DNA of 38,992 nucleotides from an uncultured Pseudanabaenaceae cyanobacterium (GTDB lineage Bacteria > Cyanobacteriota > Cyanobacteriia > PCC-9006 > JAAUQQ01), in assembly GCA_938017515.1 (NCBI GenBank), contig CALIJJ010000003.1, positions 1 to 38,992 on the forward strand. The letters are read 5' to 3'. A program made the position numbers and the translations under genes. This document shows, piece after piece, positions 17,202 through 25,748 of the stretch. Position 1 is the stretch's first letter. Each line of letters opens with the position of its first letter. Below the pieces are notes generated by a model that was not told the origin of the DNA, ran no database searches, and saw only the letters and a list, made by a program, of their open reading frames with translations.

Positions 17202-19043
17202 ATGGCCTCTTCTGCTCAACCTGACCCCACGCCCCCGAGGAAACCAGCCCCCGCTTCAATGCTGAGCTGGCGCGATCGCCTTGCGGCTAACTTTGGGGTC
17301 TCCCCAGCCCGAAAGGAAGTGTTCTACTGCGGCCTGATTGAAGCTGTGACCCTGACGGACATTACCTATTGGATGCAGGTGTTGTTTGCCGCAGGCATTG
17401 CGACCTTGGGTCTGGTGCTCAATAGTCCGGCGGTGATTATTGGGGCCATGTTGATCTCGCCACTCATGGGTCCAATTTTGGCCAACGGCATGGCCTTTGC
17501 GGCGGGAGATTTGGTGCTGGTGGTGCGGGCGATCGCCAGTCTGACCCTGAGCTGCATTGCGGCGGTGCTCTTTGCCATGCTGCTCATTGCCATGCTCCCC
17601 TTTAAAGAGCAGACCGCCGAAATCATGGCCCGTACCCAGCCCAATGCGCTGGATTTGGTGATTGCGCTGTTTTCTGGTGCGCTGGGTTCCATTGCCACCA
17701 CGAAGGAGCCCAAGGGTGTTGTGACCTCCATTCCGGGGGTGGCGATCGCCGTAGCATTGATGCCACCACTCTGCGTGGTGGGCTACGGCTTGGGTATTGG
17801 TCTCAGCATCAACCCCGCTGAAGGCTGGGTTATTGCCCGGGGCGGGGCACTGCTGTTTTTGACCAACCTGACGGCCATTACGTTCACGGCCATGGTGGTC
17901 TTTCTGGTGCTCCATATTGCAACCCCTGAGGTCAAGGAAAAGGTCAAGGATTGGCACCTGCGAGACAGCCAAAGCCGCTGGATTCTGTCGCTGCTGCGTC
18001 AGCTCCCGGCCAGCAAACGACTTCGCATTGTGGGCAGTTTACCCAGTCGCCTCTTGGCCATTCTGGTGCCGATTTTGATTTTGCTGGCACCGTTGCAGGA
18101 ATCGCTCAAGCGCTTGCAACAGGACATCACTCAGCGCCAGGAAAGTAATCTGGTCCGCAAGGTTGCGACGGAAATTTGGCAGAGTTCCTTTGCCAATTTT
18201 AATAACGATAAAGACACCCCCCGGGCCTATATCAGTCAGATTTCAGCACCGAAATTTGAAAATGATCAGTGGGTGATGCAAATGACGGTGTTCACCAGCA
18301 AGGAATATTCCCTGGACGAACGCAACAGTTTTACGCGGCTGGTGTCTGAAAAACTCAACCGCCCTGAAGACTCAGTGCTATTACAACTGATCGAGATTCC
18401 GACCACCACCAACGAACTCTTGCGTCGGGAGAGCGAAGAAGCCATCCCAGAACTCTCGCCGCCCCCCATCCCGAGTGTGTCTGAGAGCCAGCAGCAATTG
18501 CTCACCAATGTGGAAACGGCTCTGACTGGGTTTCAAGTACCGGAGCCTGCAACACTTCTGGAATACGACATTATTACGAACCCGCGATCGCCCCTGCGCC
18601 TTGACTTCTTTTATCTCAGCAAACGTGCCATTGGCGCGGATGCACTCTCACTCATGACCCAGGACGTTCTGGAGCGACTCCAATTTGCCCAAGCGGATGT
18701 TCGGTTTGAGCGGATTCCCGAGGCATTGGGAGACATTACGTTTGAACGCAATCAGGTTGAACTGAGTGATGCAGCCTCGGAGCGGCTTGACCAGTTGGGG
18801 GCTTTTCTGGCTGACTATCCCTCCCTGGAGGTCATCCTCACGATTAATACCGAAGCAGAGGAAGAGAGTGCGATCGCCGTCCGCCGATACCTCACCCTGC
18901 GTAATCGCCTCGCCAACCGCTGGCAAATCGATCCCCAACGCCTCAACTATTTTGCGGGAGAAACGCTAGCGGCAGGTGAATCTCCCACCGTTGCACTACA
19001 ACTCCGCGCTTCATCCAATCTCACAGGTGACACGCAGGAATAA
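17202..19043 (+). CDS. DUF389 (TIGR00341-like) membrane protein with OmpA-like C-terminal domain
   Basis: 613-residue membrane protein. The N-terminal ~270 residues form a DUF389 domain with its hallmarks: VIIGAMLISPLMGPIL, SIPGVAIAVALMPPLCVVGYG and LFLTNLTAI, within about six membrane segments. One more hydrophobic segment near 285-300 (LLAILVPILILLAPL) precedes a large soluble region. The last ~100 residues (from about 511: DITFERNQVELSDAASERLDQL and on) resemble an OmpA/MotB-type domain, with the NxxELS...LxxLxxFLxxYPxLEVxL pattern. The function of DUF389 is unknown. The gene follows the cytochrome gene by 51 bases, so they may be co-transcribed. No Shine-Dalgarno is visible at ATG 17202. 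Confidence 0.87.
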   Translation: MASSAQPDPTPPRKPAPASMLSWRDRLAANFGVSPARKEVFYCGLIEAVTLTDITYWMQVLFAAGIATLGLVLNSPAVIIGAMLISPLMGPILANGMAFAAGDLVLVVRAIASLTLSCIAAVLFAMLLIAMLPFKEQTAEIMARTQPNALDLVIALFSGALGSIATTKEPKGVVTSIPGVAIAVALMPPLCVVGYGLGIGLSINPAEGWVIARGGALLFLTNLTAITFTAMVVFLVLHIATPEVKEKVKDWHLRDSQSRWILSLLRQLPASKRLRIVGSLPSRLLAILVPILILLAPLQESLKRLQQDITQRQESNLVRKVATEIWQSSFANFNNDKDTPRAYISQISAPKFENDQWVMQMTVFTSKEYSLDERNSFTRLVSEKLNRPEDSVLLQLIEIPTTTNELLRRESEEAIPELSPPPIPSVSESQQQLLTNVETALTGFQVPEPATLLEYDIITNPRSPLRLDFFYLSKRAIGADALSLMTQDVLERLQFAQADVRFERIPEALGDITFERNQVELSDAASERLDQLGAFLADYPSLEVILTINTEAEEESAIAVRRYLTLRNRLANRWQIDPQRLNYFAGETLAAGESPTVALQLRASSNLTGDTQE

Positions 19044-19067
19044 GGGGTCGCTCGGAACTCGATCCAT

Positions 19068-19163
19068 CCTTTGCGCAAGCCTTTGCGCAGGCCTTTGTGC
19101 AAGCCTTTGTGTAAGCCTTTGCTCCATCCTTGGTGCAAGACTTTGCGCAAGCTCTAGCGCAAG
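19068..19163. repeat. 12-bp tandem repeat, 8 units
   Basis: Eight consecutive 12-bp units of consensus CCTTTGYGCAAG fill exactly 96 bases, with some units degenerate (CCTTTGCTCCAT, CTCTAGCGCAAG). They begin 24 bases after the DUF389 stop and end about 107 bases before the purine permease gene. A multiple of three keeps long frames open on both strands, which explains a spurious Leu-Cys-Ala-Ser frame. There are no unique spacers, so it is not a CRISPR array. Confidence 0.9.
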
Positions 19164-19270
19164 CTGTTCGCTGGGGCATTTGCGAAGTCTGTTTACCTCG
19201 GCACCACTTTTCCCGAGCGACTACCGTACTATCGGGGCATTCAATTTAGGCGCTGAATCAGGAGCCAACC

Positions 19271-20743
19271 ATGAGTCAGAACTCGGAGAACACCCCGAGC
19301 AATCCCCCCAATGCTCCTCCATCCAATGCTCCACGCCTGGAAGAGGTACCTCAAGCCAATCCTCCGGCCCAAGACAAGGATGGGAGCGTGGGTCGCTGGT
19401 TCAAATTTTCTCAAAACGGCACTAACCTACGCACCGAGATTCTGGCAGGGCTGACCACCTTCATGACCCTGGCCTACATCCTGGTGGTCAATCCAGTTAT
19501 CTTATCCGACGCTATTTTTCTCGAAGCCCCTGGGGACTTGTTTCCGCAACTCGTCGTTGCCACCGCAGTGGCCGGAGCCATCGGCACCTTCTGTATGGCT
19601 CTGTTCGCCAACTATCCCTTCGCCCTCGCACCGGGCATGGGCATCAATGCCTTCTTCACCTACTCCGTCGTGTTGGGTCTCGGCATCGACTGGCGCTTGG
19701 CCCTGGGCTGCGTCTTCGTTGAGGGCCTGATTTTTATTGCTCTCACCCTTACCGACGTGCGGCGACAAATCATTCGCGCCATTCCCGATACGCTCAAAAG
19801 CGCCACGGCAGCAGGCATTGGTCTTTTCATTGCCTACATTGGTCTTTCCGGTGACCCCGCTGTGGGCGGTGCAGGCATCATTGCCGCCAATCCCGTCACC
19901 AAGACCGCCTTTGGCAGCTTGCAGGCGCCGCCGACCCTGATGGCGATCGCCGGAATCCTCATCACCGCAGCCTTTCTCGTTCGCCGTATCAAAGGCGGAT
20001 TACTGTGGGGCATCCTGGCCACCGCCTTGCTCGGCTGGATTGTAGGCGTAACGCCTTGGCCTGAAAGTTTGATGCAAATGCCACCGGGGCTCGGGGATTT
20101 GTTCGGTCAGGGGGTTGCGGGTCTGCGATCGCTCAACAGCAGCAATTGGGCCGACTTCGTCGCAGCACTGTTTGTCTTCCTCTTTGTGGACCTGTTTGAC
20201 ACCATTGGTACCCTCAGCGGCGTCGGCCAACAGGCAGGCTATATCGACGAAAAGGGGGAACTGCCCCGCGCCAATCGGGCGCTATTTGCAGATGCGATCG
20301 CCACCACCGTCGGCGCAGTCTTTGGCACATCCTCCGTCACCACCTTTGTAGAATCCACCGCAGGTGTGGCCGAAGGCGGACGCACGGGGTTCACTAGCAT
20401 CATTACAGGTTTGTTGATGTTGGCCTCCGTCTTCTTCATCCCGATCTTTGCGGCCATCCCCGGCTACGCCACCGCCCCTGCCCTCGTCTTGGTCGGGGTC
20501 ATGATGATGAGCAATGTGTTGCGGATTCGCTGGACGGATTTGGGTGAAGCGATTCCAGCTTTCCTCGTCATTTTCATGATTCCGCTGACCTATTCCATCG
20601 CCGAGGGATTAGCGATCGGCTTCATCGCCTATCCCCTCGTGAAATTATTTCAGGGTAAGGGCCGAGAGGTTTCCTTGGCCACCTGGATCGTGGCTGGCGT
20701 CTTCGTCTCGCGGTTTGTGTTTATGAGCTTGCAGTTTGGTTAA
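19271..20743 (+). CDS. AzgA-type NCS2 purine (adenine/guanine/hypoxanthine) permease
   Basis: Twelve- to fourteen-segment purine:proton symporter of 490 residues, of the AzgA/GhxP/AdeP branch of nucleobase transporters. Diagnostic blocks: TEILAGLTTFMTLAYILVVNP, ALAPGMGINAFFTY, VDLFDTIGTLSGV and FGTSSVTTFVESTAGVAEGGRTG (quoted in parts). The first ~45 residues are a Pro/Asn-rich cytoplasmic tail. AGGAG lies 6 bases before the ATG, a strong start. Which purine it carries cannot be read from the sequence. No purine riboswitch was recognised upstream. The 12-bp repeat array lies in its 5' spacer. Confidence 0.93.
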   Translation: MSQNSENTPSNPPNAPPSNAPRLEEVPQANPPAQDKDGSVGRWFKFSQNGTNLRTEILAGLTTFMTLAYILVVNPVILSDAIFLEAPGDLFPQLVVATAVAGAIGTFCMALFANYPFALAPGMGINAFFTYSVVLGLGIDWRLALGCVFVEGLIFIALTLTDVRRQIIRAIPDTLKSATAAGIGLFIAYIGLSGDPAVGGAGIIAANPVTKTAFGSLQAPPTLMAIAGILITAAFLVRRIKGGLLWGILATALLGWIVGVTPWPESLMQMPPGLGDLFGQGVAGLRSLNSSNWADFVAALFVFLFVDLFDTIGTLSGVGQQAGYIDEKGELPRANRALFADAIATTVGAVFGTSSVTTFVESTAGVAEGGRTGFTSIITGLLMLASVFFIPIFAAIPGYATAPALVLVGVMMMSNVLRIRWTDLGEAIPAFLVIFMIPLTYSIAEGLAIGFIAYPLVKLFQGKGREVSLATWIVAGVFVSRFVFMSLQFG

Positions 20744-21158
20744 GCAGATTTCTGGACAGCAGCATTCCCAACAGAGATTTTGCTTTCCAGAGATCGCCTT
20801 AGAGATTGCCTTTATCCCCTACCCCTCGAAGTATTTTTTGGCTTACAGGGCGAAACAATCCTGTCGTAATTACGGACAAAATTGAGACAACAAAGCCGTC
20901 CCATAGCGTTCCCATCGGTTTGCTCCGTCTCAACACGGACTTGAGAAAAACGATACTGTAGCAAAATATTTTTTCTCAGCTCATTGGCGTAGCTCTCAGG
21001 AGCAATTTTTATTGCTTAGCAGGCATAAAAATTGCTCTTTTTTCTTATTTTTGATGTGCAGTCATTTCCGTATATTTGCTGTCAACTTCAGTACTTACAC
21101 CCCGAGGGTTATCAACAGCGTCCGTAAGGTCTAACAGTTGATGAATTAACCCTGTTGA
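20744..21158. other. Intergenic region between purine permease and PEP-CTERM gene
   Basis: 415 bases without a gene. It contains an imperfect AT-rich inverted repeat TGAGAAAAA/TTTTTCTCA (20942-20978) and a strong terminator (21000-21043). The ~115 bases after the terminator should hold the promoter of the PEP-CTERM gene; no clear hexamers or Shine-Dalgarno were found. Confidence 0.6.
21000..21043 (+). terminator. Rho-independent terminator
   Basis: A perfect 13-bp stem: GAGCAATTTTTAT (21000-21012) and its complement (21025-21037), with a 12-base loop, followed by six T residues. Orientation is plus. It lies 257 bases after the purine permease stop and 116 bases before the PEP-CTERM start. 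It may end the permease transcript or act as a leader attenuator. Confidence 0.88.
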
Positions 21159-22061
21159 ATGATGACTGCAATCAAAATGAATCGTCTAAACGTTGTTCTG
21201 TCCATGGGCCTAGCGATCGCGACCCTCGGTGCGATGGCGCCAGCAGCCAAGGCAGGCGATTTTTCTCTTAATTTTGACTACAGTGCTGACGGAGGTAGCC
21301 TACGGAGAAATGCCGATGGCACCCTAGATACCACTCAGTGGTCCGACTGGGGACTAACCAGCATTACGGGCAAGAATAACCGCACGCAGAATGCAGCTAA
21401 ATTCAATGCTTATAATACAGAGAAAAATGGTCAAGACAATGACCTCAGAACCGGCAGCACCTGGGGAACTGAAAAACAAGGCAGTGTCCTGCTAATTCAG
21501 GAAGAAGATAACAAGAACAATAACTACTTTGCTAACAATAATAAGTACCGTTCCGACGATGAAGCATGGGGCGGCCAAGTCAATTTCAACTTCGAAGATG
21601 AAATCAAGCTCAGCAGCTTCACGATGCTTGACATCGACGATGATGGCGATGATCGACACAACTACAAGAAGAGCATCCTTGTTCAGGGCTACGATGCCAC
21701 GGGCGAAAGCGTTCTGAATGTCAATGTTGCAGATTTGATTGATGCCATGGTGCTGAGCTATGGCAGCGATGCGAGCAATGCCTACAATCAGTCCGTCACC
21801 ATTGATGGCGTGACCATGACCCAAAAGAGCAATGTGCGTGGCGATAACTCTATGTTTGAGTTCACGTTTACTGATACCTATCTGTCGGACATCGACTTTA
21901 TCTATCCCGGCAGTGGCGCGATCGCGGGCCTAGAGTGGAGCACCCCTGATGTCAGCGGTCCCAGAGCTGTTCCCGAGCCCACGGGTGTCGCCAGCCTCCT
22001 ATTGATGGGTCTGGGCGCAGGCAAGCTACGCCGTCTGCGGAAGCGCAATCAGGAGCAATAA
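21159..22061 (+). CDS. PEP-CTERM sorting domain-containing exported protein
   Basis: 300-residue secreted protein. The N-terminus is a signal peptide (about residues 1-32, ending in APAAKA|GD). The C-terminus is a PEP-CTERM signal: VPEP at 271-274, a hydrophobic stretch, then a basic tail KLRRLRKRNQ. PEP-CTERM proteins are processed by exosortase and linked to exopolysaccharide or surface structures. The mature part is rich in Asn, Asp and Gly (for example NNNYFANNN and DIDDDGDD), with no recognised domain, probably beta-rich and calcium-binding. Start is ATG 21159; an ATG at 21177 (MNRLN) gives a tidier signal peptide, and neither has a clear ribosome site. It stands alone between two terminators, so it is likely monocistronic. 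Confidence 0.88.
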   Translation: MMTAIKMNRLNVVLSMGLAIATLGAMAPAAKAGDFSLNFDYSADGGSLRRNADGTLDTTQWSDWGLTSITGKNNRTQNAAKFNAYNTEKNGQDNDLRTGSTWGTEKQGSVLLIQEEDNKNNNYFANNNKYRSDDEAWGGQVNFNFEDEIKLSSFTMLDIDDDGDDRHNYKKSILVQGYDATGESVLNVNVADLIDAMVLSYGSDASNAYNQSVTIDGVTMTQKSNVRGDNSMFEFTFTDTYLSDIDFIYPGSGAIAGLEWSTPDVSGPRAVPEPTGVASLLLMGLGAGKLRRLRKRNQEQ

Positions 22062-22133
22062 TTGCCCAAAGATTAGAATCCGAATCCTAGACTCCTAATC
22101 CGAGTCAATCCGGTCATCATCGCCTGATGGCTC

Positions 22134-22165
22134 AAAAGCCGCCGTTCGCGAGAACGGTGGCTTTT
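22134..22165 (+). terminator. Rho-independent terminator of the PEP-CTERM gene
   Basis: A 14-bp stem with one G-U pair closes on a GCGA (GNRA) tetraloop: left arm 22134-22147 (AAAAGCCGCCGTTC), right arm 22152-22165, ending in TTTT. It lies about 73 bases after the stop codon. The A-run on the left makes it potentially bidirectional, also serving the phosphoesterase gene that ends at 22249. Confidence 0.88.
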
Positions 22166-22248
22166 AGCGATTGAAAGTGCAACTGGTCTTGCTCATGACG
22201 AACGCGAATTCATCGCGAATCCATCGCTCCGTTATCCAACACCAACGC

Positions 22249-23361
22249 TCAGTTATCCAACACCAAATCTCGCCGCTGCACCCGTCCCGCGCTGCTCTGA
22301 ATCATCGGTGGTAAGCTCTCATAGGCAATGGGCTCAAGATCCGGCAAGCGATACGTGGTGTACGTTGTCTGCTCCGCATCCAACGAAATTTCCACAATCG
22401 TCACCGTTTTTTGCGCAGCTGCATCACTTCCCAGCAGTTGCCGAGGACCGCCGCCCACGGCACCGGAATACAGCAGCTCCAATGCCCCCTTATGCCCCGG
22501 ATAATAGGCATGGTTGTGGCCACTAATATAGGTATGAACGTCGTATTGCTCCAGCAACGCCTGTAATGTATCGCCTCCATTCAAAAACTCACCGGGGCGA
22601 TCGCGACCCACGGCAACGGGATACAGCGGTAAATGGCCGATGGCAATGCGTCGCTTTGCAGTCTGTGCCTCAGAACCCCTCAAACTTTGTTCAACCCAAG
22701 TCAATTGCTCCGCAGAAATTGCAGCGGTGGACGCATCCCACGAGAGGTAAAAAATATCGTTTTGAGCAAACGTGTAGTAGAACGGGAAATGGGTGCGATC
22801 GACAAACGTTAATCCAGGGTCGTGGGCAGGATCCGTCCAGTAGGTTCGGGCAATGCTGCGATCGCGCTCAAATAGCAGTCCACCGCTGCGAATCGCCCCA
22901 GAGCCATCGTGGTTACCGATGGTAAACCCTAGAGGAATCTTGGCGTCGGCCAAGGGCTGACGAATGTGCCGATCAAAGGCATCCCACATCGCCTGTACTT
23001 GGTCATCACTCAGGGCTAACTTTTGCCCCGCCACCATATCTCCACCGCAAAGCACGAGGTCCGGCTGCCAATCTGGAATGAGGCGAATCACCTGTTCCAC
23101 TTCGGGCTCATAGGTGGTAGAGCCATATTGACTATTGAGGTCACTGATGACGACCCAACGAACCACACCAGAGCGCTTCGGGGCAAGCAAGGGCGAGGAT
23201 GATTCAGGGGGAATCGAACGAGTTGCACTATCACCAACGGCGCCAGAGACAAGGTTATTGCCGATGAGCACCGAGCCACCTTTGCGAGCACCACACCCAC
23301 TGACGGTGGCAATGACCGAAGCAGTACTCCAGAGAAAAAATTGACGACGATTGAACCCCAT
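22249..23361 (-). CDS. Calcineurin-like metallophosphoesterase, Tat-exported lipoprotein
   Basis: 370-residue metal-dependent phosphoesterase. The N-terminus has a twin-arginine motif (NRRQFF, residues 4-9), a hydrophobic stretch and a lipobox VSGC with Cys23, so it is predicted to be exported folded and lipid-anchored outside the inner membrane. Metal-site motifs: VISDLNSQYG (Asp74), CGGDMV (Asp108), IGNHDG (Asn150-His151), AIGHLPLY and SGHNHAYY. The first motif is DLN rather than DxH, a variant known in bacterial members. Substrate unknown. It is divergent from eboA, 325 bases away, which makes a periplasmic role linked to the ebo pathway conceivable but unproven. Confidence 0.9.
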   Translation of the reverse strand: MGFNRRQFFLWSTASVIATVSGCGARKGGSVLIGNNLVSGAVGDSATRSIPPESSSPLLAPKRSGVVRWVVISDLNSQYGSTTYEPEVEQVIRLIPDWQPDLVLCGGDMVAGQKLALSDDQVQAMWDAFDRHIRQPLADAKIPLGFTIGNHDGSGAIRSGGLLFERDRSIARTYWTDPAHDPGLTFVDRTHFPFYYTFAQNDIFYLSWDASTAAISAEQLTWVEQSLRGSEAQTAKRRIAIGHLPLYPVAVGRDRPGEFLNGGDTLQALLEQYDVHTYISGHNHAYYPGHKGALELLYSGAVGGGPRQLLGSDAAAQKTVTIVEISLDAEQTTYTTYRLPDLEPIAYESLPPMIQSSAGRVQRRDLVLDN

Positions 23362-23686
23362 AGGCCTTCCGTGAGCTGCGCATGTTTATTTTAAGACTTA
23401 AATAAAGGAACGTTGAAATTCCGCACATTTAGCACCCCTCTAAAGAAAGAAAATAAATAATACATTCATGCCTAAGCAATTATTCGTAGTCCACGGCCAT
23501 CTTCATTACGCTAGATCGCCGTTATTCATAGGCCGTTATTCATAGGCCGTCATTCATAGGCCGTTATTCACAGAATCTCTAGGCCCGTTGAATCAGACAA
23601 CGCACCGAGTCAGCAGCAGAATCTGCCACGCACAAGCATCCGCTTTCAATAGCCAAGATTATCGGGGGCGATAACGCTTCGGGGTT
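23362..23686. other. Divergent regulatory region between phosphoesterase gene and eboA
   Basis: 325 bases without a gene. It contains the 14-bp tandem repeat at 23517-23570 and an AT-rich stretch near 23395-23470. The ebo promoter should lie here; I could not identify convincing -35/-10 boxes. Confidence 0.55.
23517..23570. repeat. 14-bp tandem repeat upstream of eboA
   Basis: Three full units of TAGGCCGTTATTCA (23529-23542, 23543-23556 with one change, 23557-23570) are preceded by a partial unit at 23517-23528. The array ends 116 bases before the eboA start codon. Confidence 0.88.
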
Positions 23687-24595
23687 ATGGACAATCTTCA
23701 CGGGATACGGAATTTTCTCCACAGTTGCCTACGCAGGCAGCTATCTGAGTCGGACCTGAGCTGGCTGGAGCAACAGCAAGCAACTATTTCAGAAACGCTC
23801 AAAGATACACTTTTTTTTACAACCTTTAGTCGGCTACCCCAGCACGTTGGCAAACAGGATCTATTGCCCACGGACATTGAGCGTCAAGCCGCTCAACAGC
23901 TGCGTAAGGGATGGGTTCTCGACGATTGGAGCGTAGACCAAGTGGCTCGGGCATGGCTGTTGCTGGGTTTGCCTTGGGAGCAAGATGCCGAGCGATCGCA
24001 CCGTTGGCTGCAATTATCGTTCACCCATGGGGATGTCGCAGAACTCGTTGCTCTGTATCAATGTTTGCCACTGTTGCCCTTTCCCGAACACCATGTCCGC
24101 CGGGCGGCTGAAGGCATTCGTAGCAACATGACCGCTGTGTTTAATGCTGTGGCTCTCGCCAACCCTTACCCTGCGGAATATTTCGATGATGTCGCCTGGA
24201 ACCAGCTGGTTGTGAAAGCGCTGTTTGTGGGCACGCCGCTTCACCCCATTCAGGGCTTTGACCGTCGGCTCAACCCGCAGCTGAGCCAAATGCTCACGGA
24301 CTATGCCCATGAACGCTGGGCCGCAGGACGGAGCGTCAATCCAGAACTATGGCGAGGGGTTGCGCTCTTTGCCACAGCAGAGCATCAATCCGATGTCCAG
24401 CGCCTCCTGACGTCGGCCAATCCTCTCGAACGAGATGCCGGTGCCTTGGTCTGCATGGATTCACCCGAGCCCACCGTGAGGGCACTGCTCACCCCTTATC
24501 CCAAGCAACGTCAACGGATTCAGTCGGGTCAACTCTCTTGGGCAACGCTCTACCGCAGCATCACATTTTCTGATGTTGCCTCTGCCGCAGCATAG
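23687..24595 (+). CDS. eboA: EboA domain-containing protein
   Basis: 302-residue protein, mostly alpha-helical with repeated short helices. I recognise it as EboA from its layout (central HGDVAELVALYQCLPLLPFPE region in parts, EGIRSNMTAVFNAVALANPYP and LFVGTPLHPIQGFDRR) and from its place at the head of the ebo genes. No enzymatic motif, signal peptide or membrane segment is visible; a scaffold or binding role is inferred. Ebo genes in Nostoc punctiforme are needed for export of a scytonemin precursor to the periplasm. Only a weak GGGG precedes the ATG. It is the first gene of a six-gene block, with 123 bases to eboB. Confidence 0.9.
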   Translation: MDNLHGIRNFLHSCLRRQLSESDLSWLEQQQATISETLKDTLFFTTFSRLPQHVGKQDLLPTDIERQAAQQLRKGWVLDDWSVDQVARAWLLLGLPWEQDAERSHRWLQLSFTHGDVAELVALYQCLPLLPFPEHHVRRAAEGIRSNMTAVFNAVALANPYPAEYFDDVAWNQLVVKALFVGTPLHPIQGFDRRLNPQLSQMLTDYAHERWAAGRSVNPELWRGVALFATAEHQSDVQRLLTSANPLERDAGALVCMDSPEPTVRALLTPYPKQRQRIQSGQLSWATLYRSITFSDVASAAA

Positions 24596-24718
24596 CCCCA
24601 GCATCCCTGCTCGCGTCACCCAGCCTTAACAAGATGGCTTGGCTTGCGTGGGTCAAGCGGCATTCCCGTCCGGTGTGCATCAGCGCCTAAACAGACTCCC
24701 TCCTCCCATCGAGTTGCT

Positions 24719-25660
24719 ATGACATTCTCTATTCCCGAGCGCTTCAAATTTATCGACCCCCATGCCCACATGTCCTCTCGCACCACCGACGACTATGCCG
24801 CCATGCGGGAGGCCGGCGTCGTTGCCGTGATTGAACCGGCCTTTTGGTGGGGACAGCCCCGGACGAGCGTGGGCAGTTTCCAGGATTACTTCAGCTCTCT
24901 GGTGGGGTGGGAACGCTTTCGCGCCAGCCAGTTTGGCATTCGCCACTACTGCACCATGGGCCTGAATTCCAAAGAGGCCAACAACGAGGACCTAGCCGAG
25001 GCGGTGATGGAATTACTGCCGATCTACGCTGCCAAGGAAGGCGTTGTGGCCATTGGTGAAATTGGCTATGACGACATGACAGCGCTGGAAGAGCGCTACT
25101 TCTGCCGTCAACTGGAACTGGCCAAAGAACTGGATATGTTGGTCATGGTCCACACACCTCACCGGGACAAGAAAGCGGGCACCAAGCGCAGCATGGACCG
25201 CTGCCTTGAGTTTGGCCTCAAACCCTCCCAGGTGATCATGGATCACAACAATGAGGAGACCGTCGAAGACGTCCTTAGCCGAGGGTTCTGGGCTGCCTTC
25301 ACCATTTATCCCAACACCAAAATGGGCAATGCTCGCATGGTGGAAGTGGTGCGCCAATATGGCAGCGATCGCATCATTGTTGATAGCAGCGCTGACTGGG
25401 GCGTCAGTGACCCCTTAGCCGTGCCCAAAACAGCAATGTTGATGTTGGAGCGCGGTATCCCCGAGGAGCAAATCCATGACGTGTGTTATCGGAATGCCCT
25501 CAAGGCCTATGGCCAAAGCGGCCAGTTCAATGAAGAAGACTGGCTCAACCCCGCCCCCATTGATCAGCGCCAGGTATTCAGCGGCAACTCCGTGCTGCGT
25601 GGCCAAAAGCCCCAGGTTGAGCAACCCTCCCATAACCCGGATCTCGTCTTAATCGAATAG
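24719..25660 (+). CDS. eboB: EboB, TatD family metal-dependent hydrolase
   Basis: 313-residue TIM-barrel amidohydrolase of the TatD type. Metal-ligand candidates are visible in the usual order: HxH in FIDPHAHM (His15, His17), Glu114 in IGEIGYDD, His145 in MVHTPH, His176 in VIMDHNN and Asp226 in DSSADWG. TatD proteins are often nucleases, but in the ebo context a small-molecule hydrolase is equally possible. I chose ATG 24719, which is preceded by GAG at about 7 bases; the frame extends to a TTG at 24644 with no family-like sequence. It is cytoplasmic by lack of a signal. Confidence 0.9.
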   Translation: MTFSIPERFKFIDPHAHMSSRTTDDYAAMREAGVVAVIEPAFWWGQPRTSVGSFQDYFSSLVGWERFRASQFGIRHYCTMGLNSKEANNEDLAEAVMELLPIYAAKEGVVAIGEIGYDDMTALEERYFCRQLELAKELDMLVMVHTPHRDKKAGTKRSMDRCLEFGLKPSQVIMDHNNEETVEDVLSRGFWAAFTIYPNTKMGNARMVEVVRQYGSDRIIVDSSADWGVSDPLAVPKTAMLMLERGIPEEQIHDVCYRNALKAYGQSGQFNEEDWLNPAPIDQRQVFSGNSVLRGQKPQVEQPSHNPDLVLIE

Positions 25661-25748
25661 AGGAATTGACCCAGTTCGTTCAAGGATTCCGTCAGCCAAG
25701 CATCTACCAACCGCCAGATTTGAGCTATTTCTGAGGGAGCGCTTGCTG

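Noticed and set aside
17256..17972. 238-codon minus-strand frame antisense to the DUF389 gene
   Set aside because: His/Gln/Asn-rich mirror of conserved membrane segments.
19068..19163. Possible CRISPR array
   Set aside because: Units are 12 bp, directly adjacent, with no unique spacers and no cas genes.
18976..19425. 149-codon frame rich in Leu-Cys-Ala-Ser across the 12-bp repeat
   Set aside because: The frame exists only because the repeat unit is a multiple of three; no start signal or family.
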